A stretch of 64,000 nt of DNA from Sthenelais limicola (Eukaryota > Annelida > Polychaeta > Phyllodocida > Sigalionidae): assembly GCA_942159475.1 (NCBI GenBank), contig OW804098.1, positions 115,122,218 to 115,186,217 of the forward strand, read 5' to 3'. A model generated the notes under the pieces. That model made no database searches. It was not told the origin of the DNA and worked only from the letters and a program-made list of their open reading frames with translations. Positions within the stretch are counted from its first letter, which is position 1. Each line of letters opens with the position of its first letter. Shown one piece after another: positions 42,701 to 53,079 of this stretch. Both the position numbers and the translations under genes were made by a program.

Positions 42701-45625
42701 ATGTCGTCACAACACGGACATCCTCCTTATCATCGTATCAGTGAAAGGGAGAGTTATTTGCTGTTTAAACATCATCCCATTGTCGCTAACAATAGGTAAG
42801 GTTCGTTGACACCGTGACCCACAATTTAGATTACAAGGACATGGATTTAGAGAGATATATCATATCGCATGCTTGAAATATTTACTACCGCTTTTTACCG
42901 AATGATATATTAGATCATTAATATTTGGATTGTCTTGGTTTCTTAACAGCCTAGGTCCAAACGCTCAGATCACTGTGTATATCCGTTTTAGGAAAATGAG
43001 TCATAAGTCGCAAAATATGGATTTTGAGGTACCATGATATTTGAAAAGAGGAGATCAAGCCGATTCGAATGATAGTAAACACTAGGAAATCTGATAAATA
43101 TTCCTATATTTTAAGTTTGATAATTTTATTTTTGAAAAAAAATGTTTGCAATTTTTCTGGGTGGGTAATAGCCAATAAAGTAACTAAATACACTCAAAAT
43201 AAGGCCTTCAAAACACAAGGATATATTTAACTCAATGTCCTGAAATTTGATACATAGATCCAGATGACTATAATTTATGCTCAATCCCCCAAAAATCAGA
43301 ACATTCCAACAAAGATATCTTATGACTAAAACATTTTGAAAAATATCAATTCTGCGACTTGTAACTTATTTTCCTGGAACACATCACAAATGAATGGTAT
43401 GTCGGTGACTGGACGCCTACTTCGCTGATCGGTTTCCTGACCTACTAGAACTCGGCGTTCTAATGCATGGGATTATAATGACATTTTGTGGTCTTAATGG
43501 CATTATAAAGGCACTTTGCGGCTTTCCCTCCGTTTGAAGGGACTCTCTCATCTTTGATATGAGATTTTCTTTTTTTATCGTCAGATAATTTCACAGTGTT
43601 TTACGTTTCAATCGGGCTCTGACGACGTTAGGGCCCAATGATGCTAGGGCCCAGGAACCTCGGACGCTAGGGCCAGAGTCCAGACATTAGGGCCCACTCA
43701 CCTTCAGACGTTAGGGCCCACGGCCCTAACGTCTGAAGGTGAGTGGGCCTTTTAATTTTAAACACAGAATATATCACCCATAATTTTATACATCGGGAAG
43801 CGACTTCTACAATTCCATTCACAGAGAAAAACAATCTTTCTTAGAATTCAATTTATCTCAATAAAACAGTATGGTATTTTGAGAGCCATACGAGATATGC
43901 TGTATCTTTTTAAATGGACGTAATAAAACTCGTTTGGATGTTTTGCCTTGTATTGTCTGAAACCTGGAGCAAAAAGAGCGTAGGTGCATATTTATGAGTA
44001 ATATATATGGGTCAAGTCTTCAGAAAATGTGCAATTCACCTTCACCAATCCTCTCAAATAACCCACACTTAAGACAATGATGAGCTTCAAAATGCAGTTT
44101 AACATAACAGAACTGATACTTTAAATCAATGTGATACCAAATATACTCAGATATACCCCTATAGTATTCATCATTTTTCAGCCTAATTTATCAGAGTTTC
44201 CTAAATGTGTTGAGCTGCTAATTGTACATTTTCTGACGATCTGACCCATATGCACATGTATATGTACCGACAGATTTTCAGAAAATGTACGATTCGCCTT
44301 CACCAATCTTCTAAATAACCCAAATTTAAGACAAAAATCAGGTTCAAAATACAGTTCAACCTAACCAAGCAGATTTATTGAATGAATACAATACGGAATA
44401 CACTAAGATATATACCTAGTGTATAAGTGTAGATTGTACATTTTCTGAAAATCTTATCCATATACGGTTATATGTGATGTGTTTCAGGAAAATGAGTCAT
44501 AAGTCGCAAAACATAGATTTTGAGATTCCATTATATTTGAAAAGATGAGATCAAGCCGATTTTAATGATAGTAAACAGTCTAATAATCTAATAAGTATTT
44601 CTAGAGTTTAAGTTTGATATTTTCGTTTTTGAATAAAAAAGTTTCCAATATTTATTGGGGTCAATAAACAGTAAAGTAACTAAATGTAGTCCATATGAGG
44701 ACCTTTAAAACGAAAGGATATATTACATAGATTGTCCTGAAATGTGATACATCGATTGATATAGCTATAAGTGACAAACACTAAAATAATTAGAACATTC
44801 CAATAATGTGATCTTGTAAAAAAAACACTTTAAAGAATATCAATTTTGCGACTTATGACTCATTTTCCTGAAACACATCACATATTGTTGAAGGAGCTAC
44901 CTCAACCTGTAGGCTACTCTACACTGGTTTCTAGACATATTCCGGCCAGTTGACCACAACAAAGCTGACCGCCTCAGTAGCCAGAGATGTCTCGATTTGA
45001 TTTTTTTAAAAAAAATCTTAGGGCGGACTGTTCATCTAAGTTCGAGCCAATAAATAATATATATTCACATTCAGTCTTGACTTCTACCTGATAATGATAT
45101 GAAAAAGCGAGATAATGTATCATTACACAATGATATCTGATAAGTTAAACTTTGCACAACTTACCTTCACTAAAAGACATATTTATTACCACTTGTGGTG
45201 CTCTGATGGGAACAAACTTCAACATCGCAGTTGGTGTTGTAAATCAAAGTAAGTGAAGAAATATGGAATCAAGTGAGGACTTGTGAACTTATACATGCTT
45301 ATAATACAGGTACAGTCTAGGCCCAAAGATGAGAGAGTCCCTTAAAACGGAGGGAAAGCCCCAGCTTATGTTCTCATGAAAATACAGTCTAGGACCAAAG
45401 ATGAGAGAGTCCCTTCAAACGGAGGGGAAGTCCCAGCTTATGTTCTCATGAAAATACAGTCTAGGACCAAAGATGAGAGAGTCCCTTCAAACGGAGGGAA
45501 AGCCGTGTACAGCTGCCTCAAACTGCTATACCTCTCTTTATATCTGCAGTATATGTAAAAGGATGTCTTCTGGTAACGCTGGTAATAGTTATGTGAATGA
45601 TACTTCACAAGTTGCTGTTAAATTG
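42701..45625 (+). CDS. Possible start of an unidentified gene (exons 42701-42795 and 45550-45625)
   Basis: An ATG at 42701 with A at -3 opens 31 codons (MSSQHGHPPYHRISERES and so on) and ends at AG|GTAAGG, a good donor. A second stretch after CTGCAG at 45549 continues in the same frame (ICKRMSSGNAGNSYVNDTS) to TTG|GTGAGT. I find no third exon that fits phase, and I recognise no family. The 2.7-kb gap contains MITEs A, B and D. Both pieces could be chance ORFs. Confidence 0.22.
42948..43560. repeat. MITE D copy split by MITE A (42948-42974 and 43390-43560)
   Basis: D sequence (CAGCCTAGGTCCAAACGCTC) stops where the A copy begins and resumes after it with GAATGGTATGTCGGTGACTG. Confidence 0.7.
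42975..43389. repeat. MITE A copy nested in a D copy
   Basis: 415 bp; left TIR is degraded (GTATATCCGTTTTAGGAAAA), right TIR ends ACACATCACA. Confidence 0.78.
43627..43749. repeat. Array of TAGGGCCC motifs ending in a perfect 28-bp hairpin
   Basis: ACGTTAGGGCCC-like motifs occur about five times from 43627. The last is part of a perfect inverted repeat: 43691-43718 pairs with 43722-43749 around the loop CAC. The arm includes CTCACCTTCAGACGTTAGGG. Confidence 0.9.
44007..44250 (-). repeat. MITE B copy
   Basis: Both TIRs are present (left GGGTCAAGTCTTCAGAAAAT). Confidence 0.85.
44267..44463 (-). repeat. MITE B copy, internally deleted
   Basis: Both TIRs are recognisable; about 45 bp missing near the right end. 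Confidence 0.78.
44473..44882. repeat. Intact MITE A copy
   Basis: 410 bp, TIRs nearly perfect, TAT-rich flanks on both sides. Confidence 0.9.
45312..45508. repeat. Three tandem copies of a MITE D end
   Basis: CAGTCTAGG(C/A)CCAAAGATG through GGGAAGTCCCAGCTTATG is repeated about every 69-72 bp; the third copy continues into ordinary D-like sequence. Confidence 0.82.
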
Positions 45626-45844
45626 GTGAGTCGTGGTAATGAATAATGGATATATTTCTATGATATAACAGAACTTCTTGTGTATCAAGTATGAATTTCG
45701 TATATTATTAGTTTATTGTTGAGAGGCAACGCGCGAGGACATCAACTAGGTCGACATGCGTCTTTATTAGTGTGGTTAAGTGTACAATGGCCTTTGTTTG
45801 TAAGACAACAATACATCCACCAGGCAGATATTTACCTAGCAACA

Positions 45845-45897
45845 CTTTGACAAATATTAATTTTGCGACTTGTAACCCATTTTCTTGTAACACCAGG
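45845..45897. repeat. MITE A right-end remnant
   Basis: GACAAATATTAATTTTGCGA followed by CTTGTAACCCATTTTCTTG. Confidence 0.6.
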
Positions 45898-46154
45898 CAT
45901 GTGATCGGAAGCAGTAACTTTGCTTTCATACAAACGAAACTACTTCCTTGTCAGACAGGAAAAGTGCCATCATTGCTTCCTGTCAGGAAGGAAATTGGCA
46001 ATAAATGTGAATGTAAATCTCCTGGGGAAATTAAATGCCATCTTGCCATTTCAAAAGCTGTCTGTCCGTATTTACGGAAATGATTGCGAGTAAAATATTT
46101 CTGCGTTTCTGTAAATGTTGGCCAGGGAGAGAAGATGTATGCAATCACACCTGA

Positions 46155-46395
46155 ATATGGGTCAGATTTTCAGAACATGTACAATTCAACTTCACCAATC
46201 TTCTCAAATAACCCAAATTTCAGACGAAAATAAAGTTCAAAATACAGTTTAACCTAACCAAACCGATTGCTAGAATCAAAGCAATGCCGAATATACACGA
46301 ATTTACCTAGTATTGGCCAAATTGCAACCTAATTTAGCAACATTTACTAAATGTGTAGAGCGGCCAATTGTACATTTTCTGAAAATCTGACCCAT
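46155..46395 (-). repeat. MITE B copy
   Basis: Both TIRs are present. Confidence 0.87.
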
Positions 46396-46412
46396 GTATC
46401 TGTTAAACTAAT

Positions 46413-46653
46413 ATATGGGTCAGATCTTCAGAAAATGTACAATTCGCCATCACCAATCCTCTAAATTATCACACATTTAAGACAAAAATGAGCTTCAAAA
46501 TGCAGTTTAACATAACAAAACTGATATTTCAAATCAATGCGATAACAAATATACTCAGATATACCCGTTATTCTTCATTTTTCAGCCCAATTTAGCAAAA
46601 TTTCCTAAATGTGTAGAGCTGCCAGTTGTACATTTTCTGACGATCTGACCCAT
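46413..46653 (-). repeat. MITE B copy
   Basis: Both TIRs are present; flanks are ATATAT on both sides. It lies 18 bp from the previous copy. Confidence 0.87.
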
Positions 46654-47338
46654 ATATTCGCCCTTGTATATTCCAGTAGTATATCAAAAGAGCATGGACA
46701 CTTTTCAAATCAAATATTGTTACACCATGTTGTAGCATACTTATTTAACTTAATATTTTTTTAATTAGTTGAATATAGGTTTTAATGTATTTCGGTATAT
46801 GTTCTTTGTGTATAATAAAGGGTTACACCCCTCCTCCTTTAATGGACGTGCCCTAGTCACGTGGTAAGCACGTCTCCTTTGTTCTAATTACAGCCCGGAG
46901 GCGGGGGTGGCCGGGTATACCCTCTAAAAAAATTTTTAATATTTTGTATTGGCCACATTACATTACAAATCATTATTTCATCTTCATTTCCAAATACGCA
47001 TAACAGACAGAGCTGTTATTTTTCATGCGTTGCCTTAAAATTTTACATAAAAAAATACCCTATCAGACATTGAATATGTGATTATGATGTTTCCATTACC
47101 ATCTACAATTATATAATTCCAAACTAATAAACATTTGGCTGGTCTATGCGCCACGGTTCTTTACCTTTAACATCAATCTTATCCTGTGCGATAATTACCT
47201 ATACGATTATGTTTGTTTGACATTCGGCTATCATAATGAAATCCCCCTCCCCTCTGGATGGGTAGGCGGTAAGCCTTCATATAAAGGCCTACCGCACTGT
47301 AAGCTGCAGGCAGAGAGAGGTTACCACCACGATACTAT
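46654..47338. other. Unique intergenic DNA
   Basis: No ORF, TIR pair or known family. A GC-richer patch at about 46840-46925 looks transposon-derived, but I cannot name it. Confidence 0.45.
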
Positions 47339-47577
47339 ATGGGTCAGATTTTCAGAAAATGTACAATTCACCTTCACCAATCCTCTCAAATAACCCAAAT
47401 TTCAGACGAAAATAAAGTTCAAAATACAGTTCAACCTAACCAAACAGATTGCTAGAATCAATTCAATGCCGCATATACTTGAATTTATCTAGTATTGACC
47501 AAATTGCAGCCTAATTTAGCAGAATTTACCAAATGTGTACAGCTGCCAATTGTACATTTTCTGAAAATCTGACCCTT
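47339..47577 (-). repeat. MITE B copy, near-identical to the one at 53080
   Basis: It matches 53080-53318 base for base except in the last 10 bp or so. All other B pairs here differ at many sites. Confidence 0.9.
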
Positions 47578-47651
47578 ATACATCTGTACAATAAACCTCA
47601 AGGATTCCACAATACCATCTTATTATTCATGTTACAACCACTGTAACAAAA

Positions 47652-47932
47652 TACTGTAAACGTATTTATTTTCGCGCAGATAAATATTCGCGCACACAAT
47701 ACGTTTACACCTCTTCGAACGGATTTAAATTCACCCAGCAAGGAAGTCTCACACCTTTTCTTCTTTTTTTTAAATTTCAAATTAGAACAATTTACATTTA
47801 CATTATCATATCAAAAACGCATGTCGACCCTGACCTTGTTTATGCAGTAATTGAACCTTTTGCGCTGGATCTATTTTCGCGCACAAAGGTGGGTGTGCAA
47901 AAATAGCAAAAATAAATACTATGCGAACATTA
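47652..47932. repeat. MITE E copy
   Basis: It begins CTGTAAACGTATTTATTTTC and holds repeated TTCGCGCA motifs; the right end is less clear (AAAATAAATACTATGCG). Confidence 0.55.
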
Positions 47933-47933
47933 A

Positions 47934-48171
47934 TGGGTCAGATTTTCAGAAAATGTACATTAGGCAGCTGTACACATTTAGTAAATTCTCCTAAATTGGG
48001 CTGCAATTGCGTCAATACTAGATAAATTCGAGTATATTCGGCATTGCATTGATTCTAGCAATCTGTTTGGTTAGGTTGAACTGTATTTTGAACTTTATTT
48101 CCTTCTGAAACTTGGGTTATTTGAGAAGATTGGCGAAGTTGAATCGTACATTTTCTGAAAATCTGACACTA
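47934..48171 (+). repeat. MITE B copy
   Basis: Both TIRs are present; the right end reads CTGAAAATCTGACACT. Confidence 0.85.
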
Positions 48172-48454
48172 ATATGTTTACAGTAGCCACTTTACTGACG
48201 GTAATAAAGTTGACACGCCACCAGCAACTGGAGGAACAGTGAAAGTGGATTTCCTCCTGCTTGATTTCAATAGGGGATTTGCATGGCCGCCATTTTGAAT
48301 ATTGATTCGCATCGAATTATGGGACTAATGGTACAGTGTAAAATCTGTAGAAAACATGTCATGTTCAACATCGTACTACCTACCAATAACTAGAAGGGGA
48401 ACTTTGCCTTGATGGCCGGCTGTCAAGTGACCGCCAAACCACCCAAATTGAAAG

Positions 48455-49525
48455 TTACTCAGTCTTAGCACATCCAGAAGAGCAGTCGAGTCTGGTGGTG
48501 ACGAAATTCTCGATAGTCAGTTTCCTGTCATCAGGAGTAGCTAAGTACAAAAACACAGCATGAGAACGCCAGTCACCCAAACATTTGATATCAGCCAGGG
48601 GGACACCAATAGAATGCAGATACATAGTGCCACCCCGACGAAGGGAGTGAAGGCCCGCTTCAGCAGGGTCGAGGCCTACGGACTTGACCAGTCGTTTCAG
48701 GAAGGTATGAACCTCACCGTATAAGAGCGGAGCCCAGCTCTTACCGGAAGGCTTCATGAACAGGGGGTCCTCTGGCTTGCCAGGCACAAGAGACATCATC
48801 CAACGCAACATGCTGACCACATCCAACGCACCCACTAGCGTACTCATGAGGGGAATATTCAGAGTCCGTTGCCTGGCCTGAATAGTTTTAGTGGAGCGCA
48901 CAGTAACATACACCAAGTTGCCCTTGAAGGAAATGTCACGCCTGAGGAGGATATGTCCAGCAAAGGTCGAATCACCCACAAGATTCGACTTGCGAAGAAG
49001 GGAGCGGAATGATAGGGCAATCACAGTCCAGCAGATCCTGTCATACACGGAAGAATCAATAAAACGATGCATAGCCACAAGGTTGTCAACCCCTAATGGC
49101 CGCTTTTGAGTCACTTGGTCGCCCAGCGTATTCCTGATGCCCGCCATGCACATCTTAACCATGAAGCTCTCACGGAATGTAGGCTCAAAACCGTACACTC
49201 TATGCAGTCCCATAATGGCAGATAAGTAGTTGTTAACCGTGGAATATTTGCTGGATAAGCTGATCATGACGAGGAAGCAAACCACAGTTTTCTCTGAAGC
49301 AGGGAGAGGGGTCAACTGGTGGCTGGCACAAAATGACAGGAAGCGCTTCCACTGCGAGCTCCGGGTGGCTAAAGTATTGGTCGAGTAGGCCGAAGCAATA
49401 ATCTTGGAAACTTCCACATCCAGGGCTGCTAACGGGGCATGATCTGGAACATATAGAGAACACATCCTCTGGTAAGGCCTTGGTATCATAAATGCGGGAG
49501 AGCGCATCAGCCAGGTAGTTATCAT
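48455..49525 (-). CDS. Tyrosine recombinase of the Ngaro-like element
   Basis: First in-frame ATG is at 49525; another at 49465 (MCSLYVPDH) is also possible. The frame overlaps the end of the RT ORF by about 290 nt in a different phase, usual for this group. The N-terminal SAM-like region holds TRSSQWKRFLSFC. Catalytic residues visible are Arg in LLRKSNL, His-x-x-Arg in GLHSLRRGG, and Tyr in HAVFLYLATP. Recombinases of this kind insert circular cDNA. The frame has no stop, so it may be functional. Confidence 0.87.
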   Translation of the reverse strand: MITTWLMRSPAFMIPRPYQRMCSLYVPDHAPLAALDVEVSKIIASAYSTNTLATRSSQWKRFLSFCASHQLTPLPASEKTVVCFLVMISLSSKYSTVNNYLSAIMGLHRVYGFEPTFRESFMVKMCMAGIRNTLGDQVTQKRPLGVDNLVAMHRFIDSSVYDRICWTVIALSFRSLLRKSNLVGDSTFAGHILLRRDISFKGNLVYVTVRSTKTIQARQRTLNIPLMSTLVGALDVVSMLRWMMSLVPGKPEDPLFMKPSGKSWAPLLYGEVHTFLKRLVKSVGLDPAEAGLHSLRRGGTMYLHSIGVPLADIKCLGDWRSHAVFLYLATPDDRKLTIENFVTTRLDCSSGCAKTE

Positions 49526-51746
49526 GAGTGTTAATATACTGAACAGATAGGTGGCATTTAAATACGGAACAGATCCAGAAAATATGCCGCAGTAAGGCCA
49601 TACAGTTAGAGTTGATACTATGGCCCTTGCCCACCATATGCAGAACTTGCAGGTTGTCACTATGGCAAATAATATGGGAGCCTGGGAAGCGCGGGGCGAG
49701 GCGAAGTAGGCCGAGCCAGACAGGGATCAACTCAAGGAAGTTGATGTTCAGACCTTGGGAAATGGATGAAGTGTTAATGTCGCACCAATGGCTATGGCCC
49801 GCAACGCAAGGACTCATATCTAAATCACACACATGCGGGGAATAATAACCAGCAAGCCAGTCATCGGCCGCATACAGTCCAAAGCCCTGCATTGACGAGT
49901 CTGTTACAAACCACGGGCCCTGCCCGAAGTTGAAGTCAATTATGGGGGAGACACCATTGAAGTCCGCAGCCACAAGGCGCCACCACTGCAGATCCTTAGT
50001 GAACTCATCATTCAATCTAACTCTGGGGTTAGAGTCTACTGGAAGGCCGCGTAACAGGCTAACTATACGGCGGGAAAAGGTCTTGGCACCACGAATTACT
50101 TTAGCACAGTGGGCCAGCACACCACACAAACGCTGCAGTTGGCGCTTAGTTGCTCTGGAACGATGCTCGAAGAAGTAAAGCTCGGCGTGCAGCTTCAGGA
50201 CCTTATCATCTGGGAGACAAAGGAGCATATTAACCGAGTCCAACTCTATACCAATATATGTAGTGCGGCAAGATGGGGCAATCACCTTCTTCCATGAAAT
50301 GTGAAATCCTAGTCCCAACAGCAGGCGGAAGAGAACTGTCTGGTAGAAGACACATTCATCACGAGTCTCAGCTAATATGATGAAATCATCGATATAATTG
50401 AAGATACGGGAGCACCCCCTGCGCACCATGCACCTGGATATGAAGTTGGATAATTGTGTGAAGATAAAAGGCGCGCAGCGGAGCCCGAAGCAGAGACGTG
50501 TATCAACCAGAAACTTGCCTCCGTCCTTGAAGGGCCACCACAAGCCCTGGAATGTCCATTGTGAGGGATTAATAGCTACAGTCCTGTAGGCCGAAGAGAT
50601 ATCTATTGTACACATGTAACAATTACGGGTCATAACACTAGCCACCTCTTGGATTGTATGGTATTTAAAGGACTTGCAAGTACTAGACATGTAGCAATTA
50701 ATAGAGGAGCCCAAGGGGCGCTTACAGTCAGTAATGGGCCTATAAGCTCCGCCCCGCTTGGGAACTGCACCAATAGCATGTACACAGCGAGGGGGGGTAT
50801 CAACAACTTTGAATTTCCCTGCATCTAATTCAAGTTGAATTAAGTCATTCACAAAGGCAAAGGCATCAGGCTGAAGAACTGAGGCGTAGTTCTCACAATT
50901 ATATGACGGTATCATAGAAGATTGGTCGACGATATCAAAGCCATCAAAGACGCCTTTGAGAAGATAACTACGAAGAAAAGGGTCGGTTTCATGTCGTAGT
51001 TCATCAGACCAAGCAGTAGGGTTCAACTGTGACCTGAACCCGCCGATGTAGTGGGGAGAAGCATAGTGGTGACTCAGATCAATGAAGGGTGACTGGCGCA
51101 ATTCATCAACAATAGTACACATGGTATAATCAATGCTAGCAAAGGACAGATCATCAACGTTTGCAAACAAGACATCAGCATCATATGGTACATTGTCAAC
51201 ATCAGAACATGACAAACTATCACAAGGGTAACAGCAACCCAGTACATCATCAATATGGTCAACATCAACACAGTCGACATCACAAACATCATCGCAACTA
51301 CTACAACAAGTACATGTGACAGCGGGGAGAGTAGAGCAAGCAAAGGAATCAACGGTAGTACAACCAGGGTGATGGACATGATTACATACATCAGGGGAAG
51401 ATAATGCGCGAACAGGATTATCAAGGCAAGTATCAGTACAAATAACTTTACGACCCACGGGAAGTACATTCTCATAGCGTGATGTAAACAAAGCACAAGA
51501 GTCCGAGTCACGAGAGGCGTCGATAAGTCCCTGGGGAGAAGATACGGCATTGCAATCGGTAGATGACCAGCGTAATAGATGCTCAGCTCCAGGAACATGA
51601 TTGTTGTTGACATCAGAGAGGTGGCGGACTTGAAAAGGACGAGAGAATGAAGATTTTGCAATGTCCGAAGTGGGCAAAACACACGGGTCTGAGGAATGGC
51701 CGCCATGACAGATCCCGCTCTCGCATACTCTCGTGGGCGAATGACG
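49233..51746 (-). CDS. Reverse transcriptase-RNase H (pol) of the Ngaro-like element
   Basis: About 837 codons, open from directly after the gag TGA. There is no ATG near its start, and it is in the same frame as gag. The first 230 residues include an odd Cys/Asp-rich stretch (CCSSCDDVCDVDCVDVDHID and on). The RT core has GAVPKRGGAYRPITDC, TIDISSAYRTVAI, CFGLRCAPFIF and the catalytic YIDD (about residue 428 counting from 51677). RNase H follows with FVTDSSMQGFGLY, NFLELIPVW, ICHSDNLQVL and HDNYLADALSR. No methyltransferase follows. It would copy element RNA into DNA. Confidence 0.88.
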   Translation of the reverse strand, partial: RHSPTRVCESGICHGGHSSDPCVLPTSDIAKSSFSRPFQVRHLSDVNNNHVPGAEHLLRWSSTDCNAVSSPQGLIDASRDSDSCALFTSRYENVLPVGRKVICTDTCLDNPVRALSSPDVCNHVHHPGCTTVDSFACSTLPAVTCTCCSSCDDVCDVDCVDVDHIDDVLGCCYPCDSLSCSDVDNVPYDADVLFANVDDLSFASIDYTMCTIVDELRQSPFIDLSHHYASPHYIGGFRSQLNPTAWSDELRHETDPFLRSYLLKGVFDGFDIVDQSSMIPSYNCENYASVLQPDAFAFVNDLIQLELDAGKFKVVDTPPRCVHAIGAVPKRGGAYRPITDCKRPLGSSINCYMSSTCKSFKYHTIQEVASVMTRNCYMCTIDISSAYRTVAINPSQWTFQGLWWPFKDGGKFLVDTRLCFGLRCAPFIFTQLSNFISRCMVRRGCSRIFNYIDDFIILAETRDECVFYQTVLFRLLLGLGFHISWKKVIAPSCRTTYIGIELDSVNMLLCLPDDKVLKLHAELYFFEHRSRATKRQLQRLCGVLAHCAKVIRGAKTFSRRIVSLLRGLPVDSNPRVRLNDEFTKDLQWWRLVAADFNGVSPIIDFNFGQGPWFVTDSSMQGFGLYAADDWLAGYYSPHVCDLDMSPCVAGHSHWCDINTSSISQGLNINFLELIPVWLGLLRLAPRFPGSHIICHSDNLQVLHMVGKGHSINSNCMALLRHIFWICSVFKCHLSVQYINTHDNYLADALSRIYDTKALPEDVFSICSRSCPVSSPGCGSFQDYCFGLLDQYFSHPELAVEALPVILCQPPVDPSPCFRENCGLLPRHDQLIQQIFHG

Positions 51747-52706
51747 TCACTGCCGGGAATCCCGGGGTTTCCTCTGGGGACACCCCACGGCACGATGATC
51801 CAGTTTGCACAACCGGCAATGATGCTTGCGAGTACAACTAGAGGCAGTATTAGCACAATTGCGATAGTTCCAATCGTAACACACATCGTCTGGGAAGTCC
51901 ACAGGAATCCTAGACCTCCCTGATCTGCATGTGCCAGCCCCAGTAGCAGATGGAGTAGACGAGGCATGCTGCTGCGCACTGGGTTGTTGTTGTTTACCCA
52001 GCTTACGCAACGACGGACTGAAGCCCACAGCCACACACAATGGGTCTCCGGCGCTGAAGGCGTCCAATCTACCGTTGGAGACTTTGTCTACCATTCTATG
52101 ATCATACAAGGCATATGCTTTGTCTTGGAAAGTGTCATTAATGCCCTCCTCTGTCAAGAAGCTTAGGTGATCAAGGTAACTGGCAATATCACCGTCCGAC
52201 TCCAACAAGTGCACAGCCACTCTGACCATCCCATGGACTAACTCACGATATGAAAGCTTGTTGTGATCCAAATTCTTAACAGGGGTCTTATACAGTAGAT
52301 GCTGGACATAATACTCCGGGCGGAGAGGCATACGTTTGTCCTTTATTGCAACGGCAGGATCCAATGAGATGGCCACATCGTGGAGCGCGTTGGTCAAGCT
52401 AGGGTCCAACACTCCGGACAAGCCACTACCCATAACGTTGTCAAAATGGCCGCCGGTCGCACCTTCACCACCGCGACCTGTATTACCGGCAGGCACCAAC
52501 TTCAGAACTTTCTTGAATTGGTCTGACATCACGTCCATCTTGTCCAACATATCGGAAATCTCAGCACTCTGACCAGCATTAAGACGACGGAGTTCGGTAA
52601 TATCCAAGGCTGCATGAACTTCCTTCTTTACATTTTGCAACAGCTTCGGTGCGGTATTTACACACAGACACCCCCGGTCTAGGGTGGGAATATCCGCACG
52701 CTCCAC
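51747..52706 (-). CDS. Gag-like protein of the Ngaro-like element, ending in a TGA in frame with pol
   Basis: The frame opens after a TAG near 52718 and has no ATG before the conserved-looking ERADIPTLDRGCLC; a GTG at 52706 is the only early start-like codon. An ATG at 52716 lies in another frame (MGKCGACGYSHPRPG) and is followed at once by GGTAAGT, a splice-donor consensus, so a spliced or frameshifted start is possible. The middle has VLKLVPAGNTGRGGEG. The C terminus has a Cys/His cluster, CYDWNYRNC then CTRKHHCRLCKLDHRAVGC, a zinc-binding nucleic-acid module as in DIRS-group gags. The single TGA (51747-51749, context CAG TGA CGT) separates it from pol. Confidence 0.8.
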   Translation of the reverse strand: MERADIPTLDRGCLCVNTAPKLLQNVKKEVHAALDITELRRLNAGQSAEISDMLDKMDVMSDQFKKVLKLVPAGNTGRGGEGATGGHFDNVMGSGLSGVLDPSLTNALHDVAISLDPAVAIKDKRMPLRPEYYVQHLLYKTPVKNLDHNKLSYRELVHGMVRVAVHLLESDGDIASYLDHLSFLTEEGINDTFQDKAYALYDHRMVDKVSNGRLDAFSAGDPLCVAVGFSPSLRKLGKQQQPSAQQHASSTPSATGAGTCRSGRSRIPVDFPDDVCYDWNYRNCANTASSCTRKHHCRLCKLDHRAVGCPQRKPRDSRQ

Positions 52707-53079
52707 ACTTACCCATGACTAAACCAAACGAATACACACAGAAAAATTTTTCACACGTGAAGGAGTAAGTGAAGGTGTGGTGAGGTTGGTAGCCGAGGAG
52801 TAAGTGACTGTCACCGGTGCGGGAACCTGGCAGGTAGAGAAGACCGACGCTAGGTGGCGACAGTCCGACCAACCTCATTTATATAAATATATAATGTGAA
52901 CAACATATATTGAAACGAATATTTATCAATACTGTAATATCAATATCCATGTGTTATACATGAATCTATGACACCAGTCACCATTTTTCCCATCATGCAT
53001 TTGGTTCTTATAGACCATTTACACAAGCGATGATATTGGTGAAAACATACTTGGAATTTTCGATAGAAAATGCTGCTAT

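Larger units (their letters stand above)
48373..52905 (-). mobile_element. Ngaro/DIRS-like tyrosine-recombinase retrotransposon
   Basis: About 4.5 kb inside a C MITE. The order on the minus strand is gag (52706-51747), RT-RNase H (51746-49233), tyrosine recombinase (49525-48455). There is no methyltransferase domain, which favours Ngaro over DIRS1/PAT. Boundaries come from where the C consensus breaks and are uncertain by 10-20 bp. I did not find the split direct repeats expected at the ends, nor a target duplication; DIRS-type elements usually lack one. Confidence 0.82.

Noticed and set aside
43691..43749. Rho-independent-type terminator
   Set aside because: The genome is eukaryotic and no gene ends there; the hairpin is reported as a repeat.
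45890..46083. Third exon of the candidate gene at 42701-45625 (ORF ending CPYLRK)
   Set aside because: The phase after the 45625 donor does not match and a stop appears at once; the acceptor-like site is part of an A MITE end.
51074..52036. Hydrophobic minus-strand ORF overlapping gag and pol
   Set aside because: It is a shadow frame; the overlapping frame carries the zinc-cluster and Cys/Asp residues and continues into the RT.
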